Source: JAPLST01 sp964397565
Lineage (GTDB): Bacteria; Auribacterota; UBA3054; JAPLST01
Assembly (NCBI GenBank): GCA_964397565.1
Contig: CAYNJC010000012.1
Location: forward strand, 1 to 64,000
DNA length: 64,000 bases
Direction of reading: 5' to 3'
The notes below the pieces were generated by a model. The model was not told the origin of the DNA, did not search any database, and was given only the letters and a program-made list of their open reading frames with translations. This document shows, piece after piece, positions 49,556-58,276 of this stretch (the first letter of the stretch is position 1; each line of letters opens with the position of its first letter). A program made the position numbers and the translations under genes.

Positions 49556-50689
49556 TTAGGAAGCTTGCGCGGCCAGTTCCAAGACGCGCAGGGTTTCGCG
49601 CGTGCAGCGCTCGATCGTCAGTGCGGCTACCTTGTTGCGCGCGTGGGCCGAGAAGGTGGTGCAGCGCGTGCGGTCGGTCATGGCTTCGCACGCCGCCGTC
49701 AGCGCGTCAATTGCCTCCGCGCGCGCGACCACAAAACCGTTGACGCCCGGCGTGATCATTTCGGCGCCGCCCGCCTGCCTGGTCGTGATCACCGGCAGGC
49801 CGCAGCACAAGGCCTCGCCAATCACATTGGCAAACGAATCGTACCAGGTGGGAAACAGCAGCACGTCCGCGCCGCGATAGAAATCGGCCGGATTGGCGAC
49901 ACGGTCGAGCCAGAGCGTGGTGAGCCGGCCGGCCGTGCGGCGTTGCAACATGGCCTTGCTGCGGGCGTGCGCTTTGCCGATGACAATCAATGTGAAGGCA
50001 CGCGGGTCGCGCGTGCGCAAGAGCGCTGCGATGCCTTCTGGCAGGCCTTTGCGCACATAATTGTTGGCCGCGAACAGCACCAGCGTTGTGTCCGGATCGA
50101 GCTTGTGGTCGGCACACAACTGCGCGCGGGCGTCTGCCCGGTTGCGCTCGTGGAATTCCTCAACATCAAACCCGTTGTAAACCGTATGCACCCGCTCCGG
50201 CGGCACCTTGTAGTATTCCAACATCAACTGCCGATCCATCTCGGAAATGGCAATGAGCTGGCGATAATTGCCGGGCGTGTACATGGCGCGCTCGAATGCC
50301 AGTGCGAAGTGCACGCGTGGACGCAACAGGTGCAACGGCAGCAGGCGCCCATACTTCCGCTCATACCAATAGCGATAAATGCCGCCGCCGAAGCGATGCA
50401 CGTCCTGCGGGCACAATTGCGTCAGACCGAACCCTACATCACAGCGCACATGCCGGCACAGCGCCGCGTGCACCGCGCGCGAAAACGCATACCATGGATG
50501 GCGCAACGAGCGGCCGGGCGTGACCTGTACCAGTTCGATCGGCAAGGCCGCCGCGCCCGCGTCCCATTCACGGCAGAAGACGGACAGTTCATGCCGCCCG
50601 GCCAGCAAGCCGCGCAGCAGGTTGCGCGTGAAACGTTCGGCGCCACCGCGGGCCAGCACCAGACTTTGAATCATCAGCGCGATCTTCAT
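49556..50689 (-). CDS. GT4-family glycosyltransferase
   Basis: 377 residues, GT-B fold, WaaG-like. MKIALMIQSLVLARGGAERFTRNLL at the N terminus; IAISEMDRQLMLEYYKVPPERVHTVYNGFD before the linker; VLFAANNYVRKGL; VLLFPTWYDSFANVIGEALCCGLPVI with the E-x7-E-like donor site. It probably adds a hexose in lipopolysaccharide-core-like glycan assembly at the cytoplasmic membrane face. ATG 50689 overlaps the dprA stop (ATGA). It is the last gene of the operon that starts at 54372. Confidence 0.86.
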   Translation of the reverse strand: MKIALMIQSLVLARGGAERFTRNLLRGLLAGRHELSVFCREWDAGAAALPIELVQVTPGRSLRHPWYAFSRAVHAALCRHVRCDVGFGLTQLCPQDVHRFGGGIYRYWYERKYGRLLPLHLLRPRVHFALAFERAMYTPGNYRQLIAISEMDRQLMLEYYKVPPERVHTVYNGFDVEEFHERNRADARAQLCADHKLDPDTTLVLFAANNYVRKGLPEGIAALLRTRDPRAFTLIVIGKAHARSKAMLQRRTAGRLTTLWLDRVANPADFYRGADVLLFPTWYDSFANVIGEALCCGLPVITTRQAGGAEMITPGVNGFVVARAEAIDALTAACEAMTDRTRCTTFSAHARNKVAALTIERCTRETLRVLELAAQAS

Positions 50690-51783
50690 TTGCGATCGTA
50701 GATTTTGCCAGGCATCACGCGCACCAAGCCTTTCAGCTCGAGCATCAACATGGTGGCGGTCACTTTGTCAATGCTGATGTCGCTGCGTTGCGCCAGTTCG
50801 TCGAGGGTCAGCGGTTCGATCAGGATTTCATACAGGCGTTGTTCCAGCACATCCAGGACCGGCGCGGGCGGCGCGGCCACCGGCACGTCCTGGCGCGGCT
50901 GCGCGTCGCGCGGGAACAGGAACGAAAATTCATCGGCAATATCATCCACGTTACGCACCAGCGTCGCGCCGTCACGGATCAGCCGGTTTGTGCCCATCGA
51001 GGCGCTGCCGTTGACCGGCCCGGGCACGGCGCAGACGGTGCGATTGTACTCATTGGCAAAATGGGCGGTGATCATGGCGCCGCCGCTGTCGCGCGATTCA
51101 ACCACCAGCAGCGCCCGGCTCAGCCCGGCAATCAGGCGGTTGCGCAAGGGAAACGAGGCCTTGCCATGATAGCGCTTGTACGGATACTCGGTGATGACCG
51201 CGCCGGTTTCGGCAATGGCGTGATAGAGTTGCTCGTTTTCGCGCGGGTAAATATAGCCAAAGCCATAGCCCAGCACGGCGATCGTGCGGCCCTTGGCGTC
51301 GAGCGCGCCAAGATGCGCGTGCGTGTCAATGCCGCGCGCCAGGCCGCTAATGATGGTGAAGCCGCGCGCCGCCAGTTGGGCCGCCCACTTGCGCGCAATC
51401 GCGCTGCCATAGCCGGTCGGCATGCGCGTGCCGACAATGCCAATGCTGGTGGCGTCCTCGGCTTTCAGCGTGCCTTGCACATACAGCAACAACGGATGAT
51501 CGTAAATCTCGCGCAAGAGCGCCGGATAGTCGGCGTCGGTGTAGGTCAGCAGGCGGATGTTCTCCTGCTTGATCACCTGCCAGACCTTGTCGAGTTTGAC
51601 TTCGTTGTCCCAGTTGCGAATGCGCTGCACATTTTCGCTGGCAATATTGGCGGCGGCACCGAGTTCGCCCGCGCCGGCGCGGAAAATGGCGGCGGGCGAG
51701 CCAAAGCGATCCATCAGGCGCCGCGCGGTAATCGGCCCGACCCGCAGATGGTTCAGAATCAGCAGTGCGTCAAGATCGGTCAT
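50686..51783 (-). CDS. dprA: DNA-processing protein DprA
   Basis: 365 residues. An N-terminal helical domain (LILNHLRVGPITARRLMDRFGS) precedes the Rossmann core: IGIVGTRMPTGYGSAIARKW, GFTIISGLARGIDTHAHLGAL, TIAVLGYGFGYIYPREN, FPLRNRLIAGLSRALLVVES, GGAMITAHFANEYNRTVCAVPGP. It ends in a winged-helix domain (LDELAQRSDISIDKVTATMLMLELKGLV). DprA loads RecA on incoming single-stranded DNA in natural transformation. It is co-transcribed with a ComEA-like gene two genes upstream. Confidence 0.93.
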   Translation of the reverse strand: MTDLDALLILNHLRVGPITARRLMDRFGSPAAIFRAGAGELGAAANIASENVQRIRNWDNEVKLDKVWQVIKQENIRLLTYTDADYPALLREIYDHPLLLYVQGTLKAEDATSIGIVGTRMPTGYGSAIARKWAAQLAARGFTIISGLARGIDTHAHLGALDAKGRTIAVLGYGFGYIYPRENEQLYHAIAETGAVITEYPYKRYHGKASFPLRNRLIAGLSRALLVVESRDSGGAMITAHFANEYNRTVCAVPGPVNGSASMGTNRLIRDGATLVRNVDDIADEFSFLFPRDAQPRQDVPVAAPPAPVLDVLEQRLYEILIEPLTLDELAQRSDISIDKVTATMLMLELKGLVRVMPGKIYDRK

Positions 51784-51806
51784 GGGTGCATTTCACATTT
51801 CAAATC

Positions 51807-52925
51807 TCAAATCTCTGCCTGCGCGGCGCGCAGCGCGGCACGCATGGCTGCCACCGGCGGATCATTGACCAGCTCAACCTGGCCGACCGCGCGCGGCAGG
51901 ACGAAGCGTACGGAACCCGCGCGCGTTTTTTTATCACGTTGAAACGCGGCCAGGACCAGGTCGAGTCCCAGCGCCGGAAAGCGCACGGGCAAGCCGGCTG
52001 CTTCAAGCAGCGCGCGCTGACGCTGCACCAGCGTTATCGGGCACAGACCCAATTCACAGGCCAGCAACGCCGCGGCATGCATGCCCAGCGCCACCGCCTC
52101 GCCGTGCGCATACGTGCCGTAGCCGGTCACTTGCTCGATGGCATGGCCAAACGTGTGGCCATAATTCAGGATGGCACGCAGGTCGTTCTCGCGCTCGTCC
52201 GCAGACACGACGCGCGCCTTGATCGCACAGCAGCACTCGATCATGCTGCCGACCACCGTGGGCACCGTCGGTGGCACTGCCGTGATCGCGCACAGCAGCG
52301 CCGGCGTTTCACGTTCAAGCCGGGCAAACAAGTCGGCATCGGCGATCATTCCGTATTTGATCACCTCGGCATAGCCCGCCCGAAATTCTCGCGCCGGCAA
52401 CGTCTGCAAGGCACCCCAATTGATATACACACAGCGCGGTTGGTGAAACACGCCCACCAGATTTTTGCCCAGCGCCAAGTTCACGCCGGTCTTGCCGCCA
52501 ACCGAGCTGTCGACCATTGCCAGCAGGGTGGTGGGTATTTGGACGAATTCAATCCCGCGCATGAACACGCCGGCGACAAAGCCGGCAATGTCGCCGACGA
52601 CACCGCCACCGAGCGCGACGACGAGGCTGCTGCGATCGAGCGCCGCCGTCGTCATTTGTTCAAGCACGCGTTCGGCCGTGGCCAGGTTTTTGTGCGGTTC
52701 GCCATCCGGCATGACGATCCAGTGCGGCGTCGCGCCCGCCGCAACCAGCGCGGCTTGCACCGGCGCGCCGTATAATGGTTGCAGGGTGGTGTTGGTGATC
52801 ACGGCACAGCGCCGCCCGCGCACCAGTGGCGCCAGCGTTGCGGTCAGCGCAGCAAACGACGCGCAGCAGTGGATGTCATACGAGCGCGCACCCAGCGCGA
52901 CAGATATTTTGGTTGCTTCACTCAT
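51807..52925 (-). CDS. aroB: 3-Dehydroquinate synthase
   Basis: 372 residues. NAD-binding LVVALGGGVVGDIAGFVAGVFMRG, metal and substrate blocks IPTTLLAMVDSSVGGKTGVNL, FRAGYAEVIKYGMI, LRAILNYGHTFGHAIE and YAHGEAVALGMHAAALLA. It converts DAHP to 3-dehydroquinate in the shikimate pathway, in the cytoplasm. Length is normal and all signature blocks are intact. The start overlaps the ComEA-like stop by 8 nt. A degenerate CAAATCT tract (about 51793-51816) touches its 3' end. Confidence 0.94.
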   Translation of the reverse strand: MSEATKISVALGARSYDIHCCASFAALTATLAPLVRGRRCAVITNTTLQPLYGAPVQAALVAAGATPHWIVMPDGEPHKNLATAERVLEQMTTAALDRSSLVVALGGGVVGDIAGFVAGVFMRGIEFVQIPTTLLAMVDSSVGGKTGVNLALGKNLVGVFHQPRCVYINWGALQTLPAREFRAGYAEVIKYGMIADADLFARLERETPALLCAITAVPPTVPTVVGSMIECCCAIKARVVSADERENDLRAILNYGHTFGHAIEQVTGYGTYAHGEAVALGMHAAALLACELGLCPITLVQRQRALLEAAGLPVRFPALGLDLVLAAFQRDKKTRAGSVRFVLPRAVGQVELVNDPPVAAMRAALRAAQAEI

Positions 52926-53310
52926 TCACATCTCCATCGCTGGCATTCGTGACCGGGCCACAGTAGGCCAATTCGCTGATTTCGGCCAGGCGTCGTTCAC
53001 CAATGCCGTCAAATTGCAGCAGCTCGACCAGTTGTTCAAAAGGCTTGCGCCGGCGCGTCGTAATCATGATCTGCGCGGTCTTGCGGCTGATGCCCGGCAA
53101 GCCATCGAGTTGCTCACTCGTTGCTAGATTAAGATTGAGCCGGGTCTCCGGCGTCGTCTGCAATTGCGCCGTCTGCACGGCGCCGGTCAGTGGCAGGGTC
53201 AGCACATGCCGCCAGTGCGGCCGGCTCTGCTGATAGCGCACCACGCTGACGACAGTAACGGCCACCAGCACGATCCACAGCGCCACCAGTTCGTATCGTC
53301 GGCGGTCCAT
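52918..53310 (-). CDS. ComEA-like helix-hairpin-helix DNA-binding protein
   Basis: 130 residues. One membrane helix (LVALWIVLVAVTVVSVV, ~8-24), a short linker, then tandem HhH motifs (LNLNLATSEQLDGLPGISRKTAQIMI and FEQLVELLQFDGIGERRLAEI). ComEA binds incoming double-stranded DNA in the periplasm during transformation; other short HhH proteins are general DNA binders. Its place in an operon with dprA favours the uptake role. No comEC in this window. Confidence 0.8.
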   Translation of the reverse strand: MDRRRYELVALWIVLVAVTVVSVVRYQQSRPHWRHVLTLPLTGAVQTAQLQTTPETRLNLNLATSEQLDGLPGISRKTAQIMITTRRRKPFEQLVELLQFDGIGERRLAEISELAYCGPVTNASDGDVNE

Positions 53311-53330
53311 GGCGGGCAGGCGCGCGCGGA

Positions 53331-54152
53331 CTAGTTACGGTAGTAGGCGTTGGTGCCGTACAAGCGCGGCTCAAAGCCCGGCACCGTGTGCCATTCCTTC
53401 AAGAACACTTCCACGGTTGGCCGGAAAATGCCGAACGGCACTTTCGAGCTCAGGTACAACGGCGTGCGCGTCGTGGCTTCAAGCCAGACCACAATGTCTT
53501 TGTCCAAATCCAGAAAGCCCTTGAAAATCTCGTTGGGCTGCAGATTCAGGGCTTCAAATTTCAGGCGCACGGCGTCGAAGGTGCCAATGCCTTTCACCAC
53601 AAACGGCCGGCGCTCGACAATCGTGCAGCGCAGATGGAAGACGCGTTCGGTCTCGATGACTTTGATCTCGATATTGGTGCCCACCACCGGGTCGACCAGG
53701 CGCCGCGCCCAAAACGCCGCGCTGAAAACGTCAAACACGTCCGGCGTGACCGGCACCGTGCGCCGCAGGCGGTATTGCCCGTCACGTTCGAGGCGTACGT
53801 ACTGCATTTGGTTGTTGGGCCAGTCGAACAGCAGCCGCCGCCCGCGTCGTTCCGAACCAAACTGCTCGATGTAATGATAGACCGCTTTGTCGGACTGGAC
53901 CGCAATATGCGACGTGACCCGCACGTCGGCCACATAAAATTTGAAATCGCCCAGGCAGCGGCCGTTGAACTGCACCGTCGGCGCGTTGTTGTAGACGCCG
54001 GTGGTGATGTCCATCCAGACCGTGCCGATCGGGATAAAGCCGATGAACTCGGCATTAAACATGAGGCGCTCGCCGATCGGATAGGGCGGTGCGGCCAACG
54101 CCTGCGCCAGCAGGCCGGCGGCCAGGCAACTGATGATGACAATTGTTTTCAT
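53331..54152 (-). CDS. DUF3108-family secreted protein
   Basis: 273 residues. Signal peptide MKTIVIISCLAAGLLAQALA, then PYPIGERLMFNAEFIGFIPIGTVWMDI, which is the characteristic DUF3108 opening (GE.L.y....g.i.aG). The later blocks FDVFSAAFWARR, TIVERRPFVVKGIGTFDAVRLKFEA and LDKDIVVWLEATTRTPLYLSSKVPFG complete the beta-barrel-like domain. The family is periplasmic and of unknown function. The start at 54152 begins the signal peptide; a frame extension upstream crosses a hairpin and is rejected. Confidence 0.85.
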   Translation of the reverse strand: MKTIVIISCLAAGLLAQALAAPPYPIGERLMFNAEFIGFIPIGTVWMDITTGVYNNAPTVQFNGRCLGDFKFYVADVRVTSHIAVQSDKAVYHYIEQFGSERRGRRLLFDWPNNQMQYVRLERDGQYRLRRTVPVTPDVFDVFSAAFWARRLVDPVVGTNIEIKVIETERVFHLRCTIVERRPFVVKGIGTFDAVRLKFEALNLQPNEIFKGFLDLDKDIVVWLEATTRTPLYLSSKVPFGIFRPTVEVFLKEWHTVPGFEPRLYGTNAYYRN

Positions 54153-54160
54153 CGGGAACA

Positions 54161-54194
54161 GAAAAGCTCGCCAATGGGCATCAGCGAGCTTTTC
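54161..54194 (-). terminator. Hairpin between the lipoprotein and DUF3108 genes
   Basis: GAAAAGCTCGC and GCGAGCTTTTC form a perfect 11-bp stem with a 12-nt loop. On the minus strand the 3' arm ends in TTTTC, so it could act as a weak terminator or attenuator, limiting expression downstream of the lipoprotein gene. Confidence 0.5.
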
Positions 54195-54225
54195 AAACAA
54201 GATACGCTACGCAAGTCCGGTGCGC

Positions 54226-54372
54226 TTACCAACGGCTATACTCGTCTCCGAATAAGGCGTATTCATGCACATTGTCAATGGTATCCTTGACATGCTTGCC
54301 GGAACTGGCACAGCCGGTCATCAGCATCACAGTCGCACACAAGAATGCCAACAGCAGGATCAAACTACGCAT
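54226..54372 (-). CDS. 48-residue lipoprotein
   Basis: ATG 54372 is preceded by CAGGAGG with 5-6 nt spacing, a near-perfect ribosome site. The product starts MRSLILLLAFLCATVMLMTG, then the lipobox Cys (LMTGC, Cys21), and ends with ~27 mature residues (ASSGKHVKDTIDNVHEYALF, then GDEYSRW). Small entericidin-like lipoproteins have this build, but no family is assigned. A strong promoter lies at 54432-54460. A hairpin follows the stop. Confidence 0.8.
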   Translation of the reverse strand: MRSLILLLAFLCATVMLMTGCASSGKHVKDTIDNVHEYALFGDEYSRW

Positions 54373-54431
54373 AGGGCCTCCTGAGAGGTAAAACTTAATG
54401 ACAAAACCAAAAAAAAACTATACTGGTGGCA

Positions 54432-54460
54432 AGTATAGCAATTGCCGCGTGGTTTGTCAA
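54432..54460 (-). promoter_or_regulatory. Promoter of the lipoprotein-led operon
   Basis: Minus strand: TTGACA, 17 bp, TATACT, about 60 nt before the ATG at 54372. It probably also serves the DUF3108-comEA-aroB-dprA-GT4 genes. Confidence 0.77.
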
Positions 54461-54483
54461 GCGCGCCAGAAAATCGGGAATAT

Positions 54484-54975
54484 TCAGTCCTGCAGCGTTT
54501 TGAGATAGATCACTTTATCGTCGCCGGGTGCATAGAAATCCGGCAGGCGGGCCGCCTCGGCATACCCGTTTTTCAGATAGAAAAAGCGGGTGGCATCGTA
54601 GCGCGCCTGACCGGATGTCTCAATCACGATCAGCCGGCCGTGCCGTGCGCGGATCAACGCCTCGGCGTGGCGCAGCAAGAGCGAGCCGACACCGCATCCT
54701 TGACTGGTCGGCGCGACCGCGATCCAGTACAAGTCAAACGTGCCAAGCGTGCAGGGCGTCGGGCCGACGCACACCCAGCCAACCGGCGCGGCATCAGCGA
54801 CCGCCGCGAACGATTGATAATGCCCGGCCGGCCCGGCCTTCAGCGCCTCGTCAAACACTTCGGCGGCAACCTCGATTTCATCCGGCCTGAAAAAGCCGGT
54901 CGCGCGCATGAACACCAAGGTTGGTTCGCGATCGGCGGCAACAGCATAGCGAATGACGGGCGCGGTGGCGCTCAT
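54484..54975 (-). CDS. GNAT-family N-acetyltransferase
   Basis: 163 residues. Acetyl-CoA motif LYWIAVAPTSQGCGVGSLLLRHAEALIRARHGRLIVIETS (~79-118), followed by YDATRFFYLKNGYAEAARLPDFYAPGDDKVIYLK, the usual GNAT motif B with the Tyr/Gly turn. It transfers an acetyl group to an amine of unknown identity. ATG 54975 overlaps the ATP-grasp stop (ATGA). Last gene of the molybdenum-hydroxylase operon; coupling to an amino-acid-ligase-like enzyme suggests both act on one small molecule. Confidence 0.83.
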   Translation of the reverse strand: MSATAPVIRYAVAADREPTLVFMRATGFFRPDEIEVAAEVFDEALKAGPAGHYQSFAAVADAAPVGWVCVGPTPCTLGTFDLYWIAVAPTSQGCGVGSLLLRHAEALIRARHGRLIVIETSGQARYDATRFFYLKNGYAEAARLPDFYAPGDDKVIYLKTLQD

Positions 54976-56003
54976 TGCGTGCGGACTCCTGCATTACGGA
55001 TGAGAATGGCGATAAACTCTTGGTAGCTGATGCCGGCATGCGCGAGGGCCGCGGCATAACCGCCGTCGGGCCCAATGTCCGGATTGGCGTTGACTTCGAG
55101 CACCACCGCCGCGCCTTCATCTACGGCGCGGAAATCGACGCGGGCGTAGTCATTGCAGCCGGTCGCCCGCCAGGCCGCGCGCGCGATGGCCGCGAGCTGA
55201 TCGGCAAACGCCGCGCCGATGCGCGCCGGCAGTACGCGCGGCGTGCGCACATAGGCATCACTGGCATAATGCCATTTGGCGGCATAATCAAGCAGCGGCC
55301 GCTGGCCGGGTGCAAGCGCGTTGAAGTCAATCTCGGCGATCGCCAGCACCTCGACGCGACCGGCGCGTTCGAGCAGCGCGGCTTGATATTCGCGATTGCC
55401 ATAGAATTGCTCGATCAAGGCCGGCTGATGAAACTGTTCGTGGACAAACCGCACGCGCGCGAGCACGGCCGGGCAAGCCGTATCAAACACCGAACGCTGC
55501 GCGTCGATGCCTTCGCTGCCATCGGTGCTGAGCGGCTTGACGATCAACGGCCCGGCGGGCAGGCGCGCCAGCAGCACATTGTCCGCGTTGCCGGACGCGT
55601 CGGACAAGTCCGACGGATGCACACAGATGCCCACCGTCACCGGTACACCGCTGGCCTGCAGCACCGCGCGCGTGCGCCATTTGTCCAGAGTCAGCGAGAG
55701 GCAAGCACTGTCGCAGCCCGTGCAGGCTTTGCCAAACGCCGCACAGACGGCCGGCACGTATGGCGCGGTGTCACGCGCGCGACCGAGGCATTCAACCAGA
55801 TTGATGACGGTCGGCGCGGCGGTTGCGGCCAGGACGCCCGGCAGATCGCCCAACGTGCGCAGCCCGGCGCTCTCCACCGCCACCCCGCGCGCGCGCAACG
55901 CCGCGGCCACTGCCGCCACTTGCTCCAACACCTCGGCATCACTCTCGGGGCACAAGGCGCCGCTTGCTGCCGCGCCCGGCTCGTTGTGCAGAATCAGGAT
56001 CAT
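54972..56003 (-). CDS. ATP-grasp enzyme, D-alanine-D-alanine ligase-like
   Basis: 343 residues. The N terminus is Rossmann-like (VINLVECLGRARDTAPYVPAVC, GKACTGCDSACLSLTLDKWRTRAVL); the ATP-grasp core has GPLIVKPLSTDGSEGIDAQ, EQFYGNREYQAALLE and the metal-binding end VVLEVNANPDIGPDGGYAAA. It probably joins a carboxylate to an amine through an acyl-phosphate. It lacks the usual Ddl start and has the diverged core seen in secondary ligases. A 9-mer repeat (GTCGGACAAGTCCGAC) encodes SDLSDASGNAD near residue 130. ATGA overlap with the large hydroxylase subunit upstream. Confidence 0.82.
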   Translation of the reverse strand: MILILHNEPGAAASGALCPESDAEVLEQVAAVAAALRARGVAVESAGLRTLGDLPGVLAATAAPTVINLVECLGRARDTAPYVPAVCAAFGKACTGCDSACLSLTLDKWRTRAVLQASGVPVTVGICVHPSDLSDASGNADNVLLARLPAGPLIVKPLSTDGSEGIDAQRSVFDTACPAVLARVRFVHEQFHQPALIEQFYGNREYQAALLERAGRVEVLAIAEIDFNALAPGQRPLLDYAAKWHYASDAYVRTPRVLPARIGAAFADQLAAIARAAWRATGCNDYARVDFRAVDEGAAVVLEVNANPDIGPDGGYAAALAHAGISYQEFIAILIRNAGVRTQ

Positions 56004-58276
56004 GCGGAATGGAGCGCGGCCCAGACCCGCTCGGGCGTCAGCGGCAATTCATTTTGTGAAATGGACAGCGCATTGCAAACCGCATTGGCGATGGCCGGCG
56101 CGACACCCATCAGCGGCTGCTCGCCAAAGCCTTTCGCACCAAACGGCCCGTCGGGAAACGGATGCTCGACAATCAATGGCACAATCTCCGGCATGTCGCA
56201 GGCGGTCGGAATGATATAGGTCGAAAAATGGGGATTGAGAATGACCCCGTTCGCCTGCACGATTTCCTCCGTCAAGGCATAACCAATGCCCTGCAACGTG
56301 CCGCCTTCGATCTGGCCTTCGACGCCGGCCGGGTTGATCGCCTTGCCGACATCATGGGCGGCCGTGACGCGCAGCACGGTCGTCGCGCCGGTGCGTTCGT
56401 CCACGACTACCTCGGCAATGTTTGTTGCAAACGAGAAAACCACGTAGGCATCGCCTTGACCGGTCTGCCAATCGTAACTGAGCGGACGCGACTGTTGCCA
56501 GCCCTGCGCGCTCAATGGCACACGCCGCACGGCACACTCGTGCACCAGTTGCGCAAACGACAGCGCGGTTGGCGCGCCATCGGCAAAGACCTGCCCGTTG
56601 TGCATGCCAATCTGCGGGGGCGTCCGGCGCAGCACTTCGGCCGCCACCGTGTGCAGGCGCTCGCGCAATTGCCCCGCCGCGTGCAACAAGGCATTGCCCG
56701 ACATGGTCGTCGCCCGCGAGGCGACCGTCGGGCCGGAATCCGGCACGCGGGTTGTGTCGGTCGGCAACATCGCGACGCTTTCAAACGGCACGCCCAACGC
56801 CTCGGCTACTATTTGGGCAAGCACGGTTTTCATGCCCTGGCCTATCTCGGTTGTGCCCACCGCAAAGACAACACTGCCGTCATGATTGATCTGTATCGTG
56901 GCGCCCGTGCGCGCCAGGTATTCGCCGCCGACGCCCAGCCCGACCCCATAATAAATAGTGGAAATGCCGCGCCCGTATTTCTGGTGGGGGTCATTCGCAG
57001 ATGGCCGCGCCACGGGATGCTCGCGCACGAAGGCCAGGGCGGTGTCCAGCGTGTCCGTCGCACCGACACTGGCGTGCAAGGTCTGGCCGGTGATGGTGCT
57101 GTCGCCGGCGCGCAGCAGATTGCGCCGGCGCAGCTCGACCGGGTCACGCTTGAGTTGCCGGGCCAGCTCGTCCATTTGGCGTTCGGCCGCAAACAGCACT
57201 TGCGGCGAACCAAAGCCGCGAAACGCGCCAGCCGGCACGTGGTTCGTCGCCACGGCATAGCCGTCAATCCGCACGTTCGGACAGCGATACGGCCCGGCCG
57301 CATGCACCACCCCGCGGAACAACACGATCGGGCTGAGAGTCGCATACGCGCCGCCATCCACCAGATACTCGATCTCGACCGCGCGCAGCAAGCCGTCGCG
57401 ATCCGCGCCATATTTCGAGCGGATGACGGCCGCATGCCGTTTGCTGGTGCAGCTGATGTCCTCGTCGCGCTCATAAATCAGGCGGACCGGGCGGCGCGTG
57501 CGCCACGCCAGCAGCGCGGCATGCGCCGCCGGCAGCGACGGCACATCTTCCTTGCCGCCAAACGCGCCGCCAGTGCTGGTCTGGGTGACCTGCGTCGCGC
57601 CCAGCGCGCTGCCGAGGACGGCCGCCACGCCTTCGCGCACGTAAAACGGGCATTGCATGCTGCCGAAAATCTGGATCACGCCACCGGGCTGCGGCACGGC
57701 CAGCATGCCCTGCGTTTCCAGATAGGCGTGTTCCTGCGGCGGGGTGCGGTAGGTGTGTTCGACGACCGCGGCGCACTGCGCGAAGCCGGCCGCCGGGTCG
57801 CCGCGCGTTATATGCAATTCTTTGAATATATTGTTTTCTTTATATATACGCGGGGCTTCGGCCCGCCGCGCCACCACCGGGTCGAACAGCGCCGGCAGCT
57901 CCTCGTACTGCACGGTCACCGCCGCCGCCGCCGCGCGCGCCTGCGCCTGCGTCTCGGCCGCCACCAGTGCCAGGGCCTCGCCGACATAGCGCACTATTCC
58001 ATCCGCCAGACAGGGCTGGTCGTCAAAGACAATCGGGATGACATTCCGCCCGGGAATGTCGCGCGCGGTCAGCACGGCCGCCACGCCCGGCAACGCGCGC
58101 GCCGCCGCGACGTCCAGGGCCAGCACGCGCGCATGTGCCTGTGTACTGCGCACGACCGCGGCGTGCAGCATGCGCGGCAGGCTCAGGTCGCTGACATACC
58201 GTTCGCGTCCGCAGACTTTGTCCGCGGCATCCGGTCGCGCCGGTGAATGTCCGACAATGTCGAATGCAGTCGTCAT
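56000..58276 (-). CDS. Molybdenum hydroxylase large subunit, xanthine-dehydrogenase family
   Basis: 758 residues. Moco-binding blocks: QTSTGGAFGGKEDVPS (~235-250), PAGAFRGFGSPQ with the conserved Arg (~350), VGTTEIGQGMKTVLAQI (~480), and the C-terminal catalytic Glu in GAKGFGEQPLMGVAPAIANA (~718-737). The family hydroxylates purines, nicotinate, aldehydes or CO; the Arg in AFRGFG is shared with purine enzymes, but substrate cannot be fixed. It forms the enzyme with the FAD and 2Fe-2S subunits encoded upstream. ATGA overlaps at both ends. Confidence 0.9.
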   Translation of the reverse strand: MTTAFDIVGHSPARPDAADKVCGRERYVSDLSLPRMLHAAVVRSTQAHARVLALDVAAARALPGVAAVLTARDIPGRNVIPIVFDDQPCLADGIVRYVGEALALVAAETQAQARAAAAAVTVQYEELPALFDPVVARRAEAPRIYKENNIFKELHITRGDPAAGFAQCAAVVEHTYRTPPQEHAYLETQGMLAVPQPGGVIQIFGSMQCPFYVREGVAAVLGSALGATQVTQTSTGGAFGGKEDVPSLPAAHAALLAWRTRRPVRLIYERDEDISCTSKRHAAVIRSKYGADRDGLLRAVEIEYLVDGGAYATLSPIVLFRGVVHAAGPYRCPNVRIDGYAVATNHVPAGAFRGFGSPQVLFAAERQMDELARQLKRDPVELRRRNLLRAGDSTITGQTLHASVGATDTLDTALAFVREHPVARPSANDPHQKYGRGISTIYYGVGLGVGGEYLARTGATIQINHDGSVVFAVGTTEIGQGMKTVLAQIVAEALGVPFESVAMLPTDTTRVPDSGPTVASRATTMSGNALLHAAGQLRERLHTVAAEVLRRTPPQIGMHNGQVFADGAPTALSFAQLVHECAVRRVPLSAQGWQQSRPLSYDWQTGQGDAYVVFSFATNIAEVVVDERTGATTVLRVTAAHDVGKAINPAGVEGQIEGGTLQGIGYALTEEIVQANGVILNPHFSTYIIPTACDMPEIVPLIVEHPFPDGPFGAKGFGEQPLMGVAPAIANAVCNALSISQNELPLTPERVWAALHSA

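Noticed and set aside
56162..58246. A 694-codon open frame on the plus strand opposite the molybdenum hydroxylase large subunit
   Set aside because: It is rich in Arg/His/Ala with no domain, and the opposite strand encodes all Moco-binding motifs; GC-rich codon bias leaves stop-free antisense frames throughout this window.
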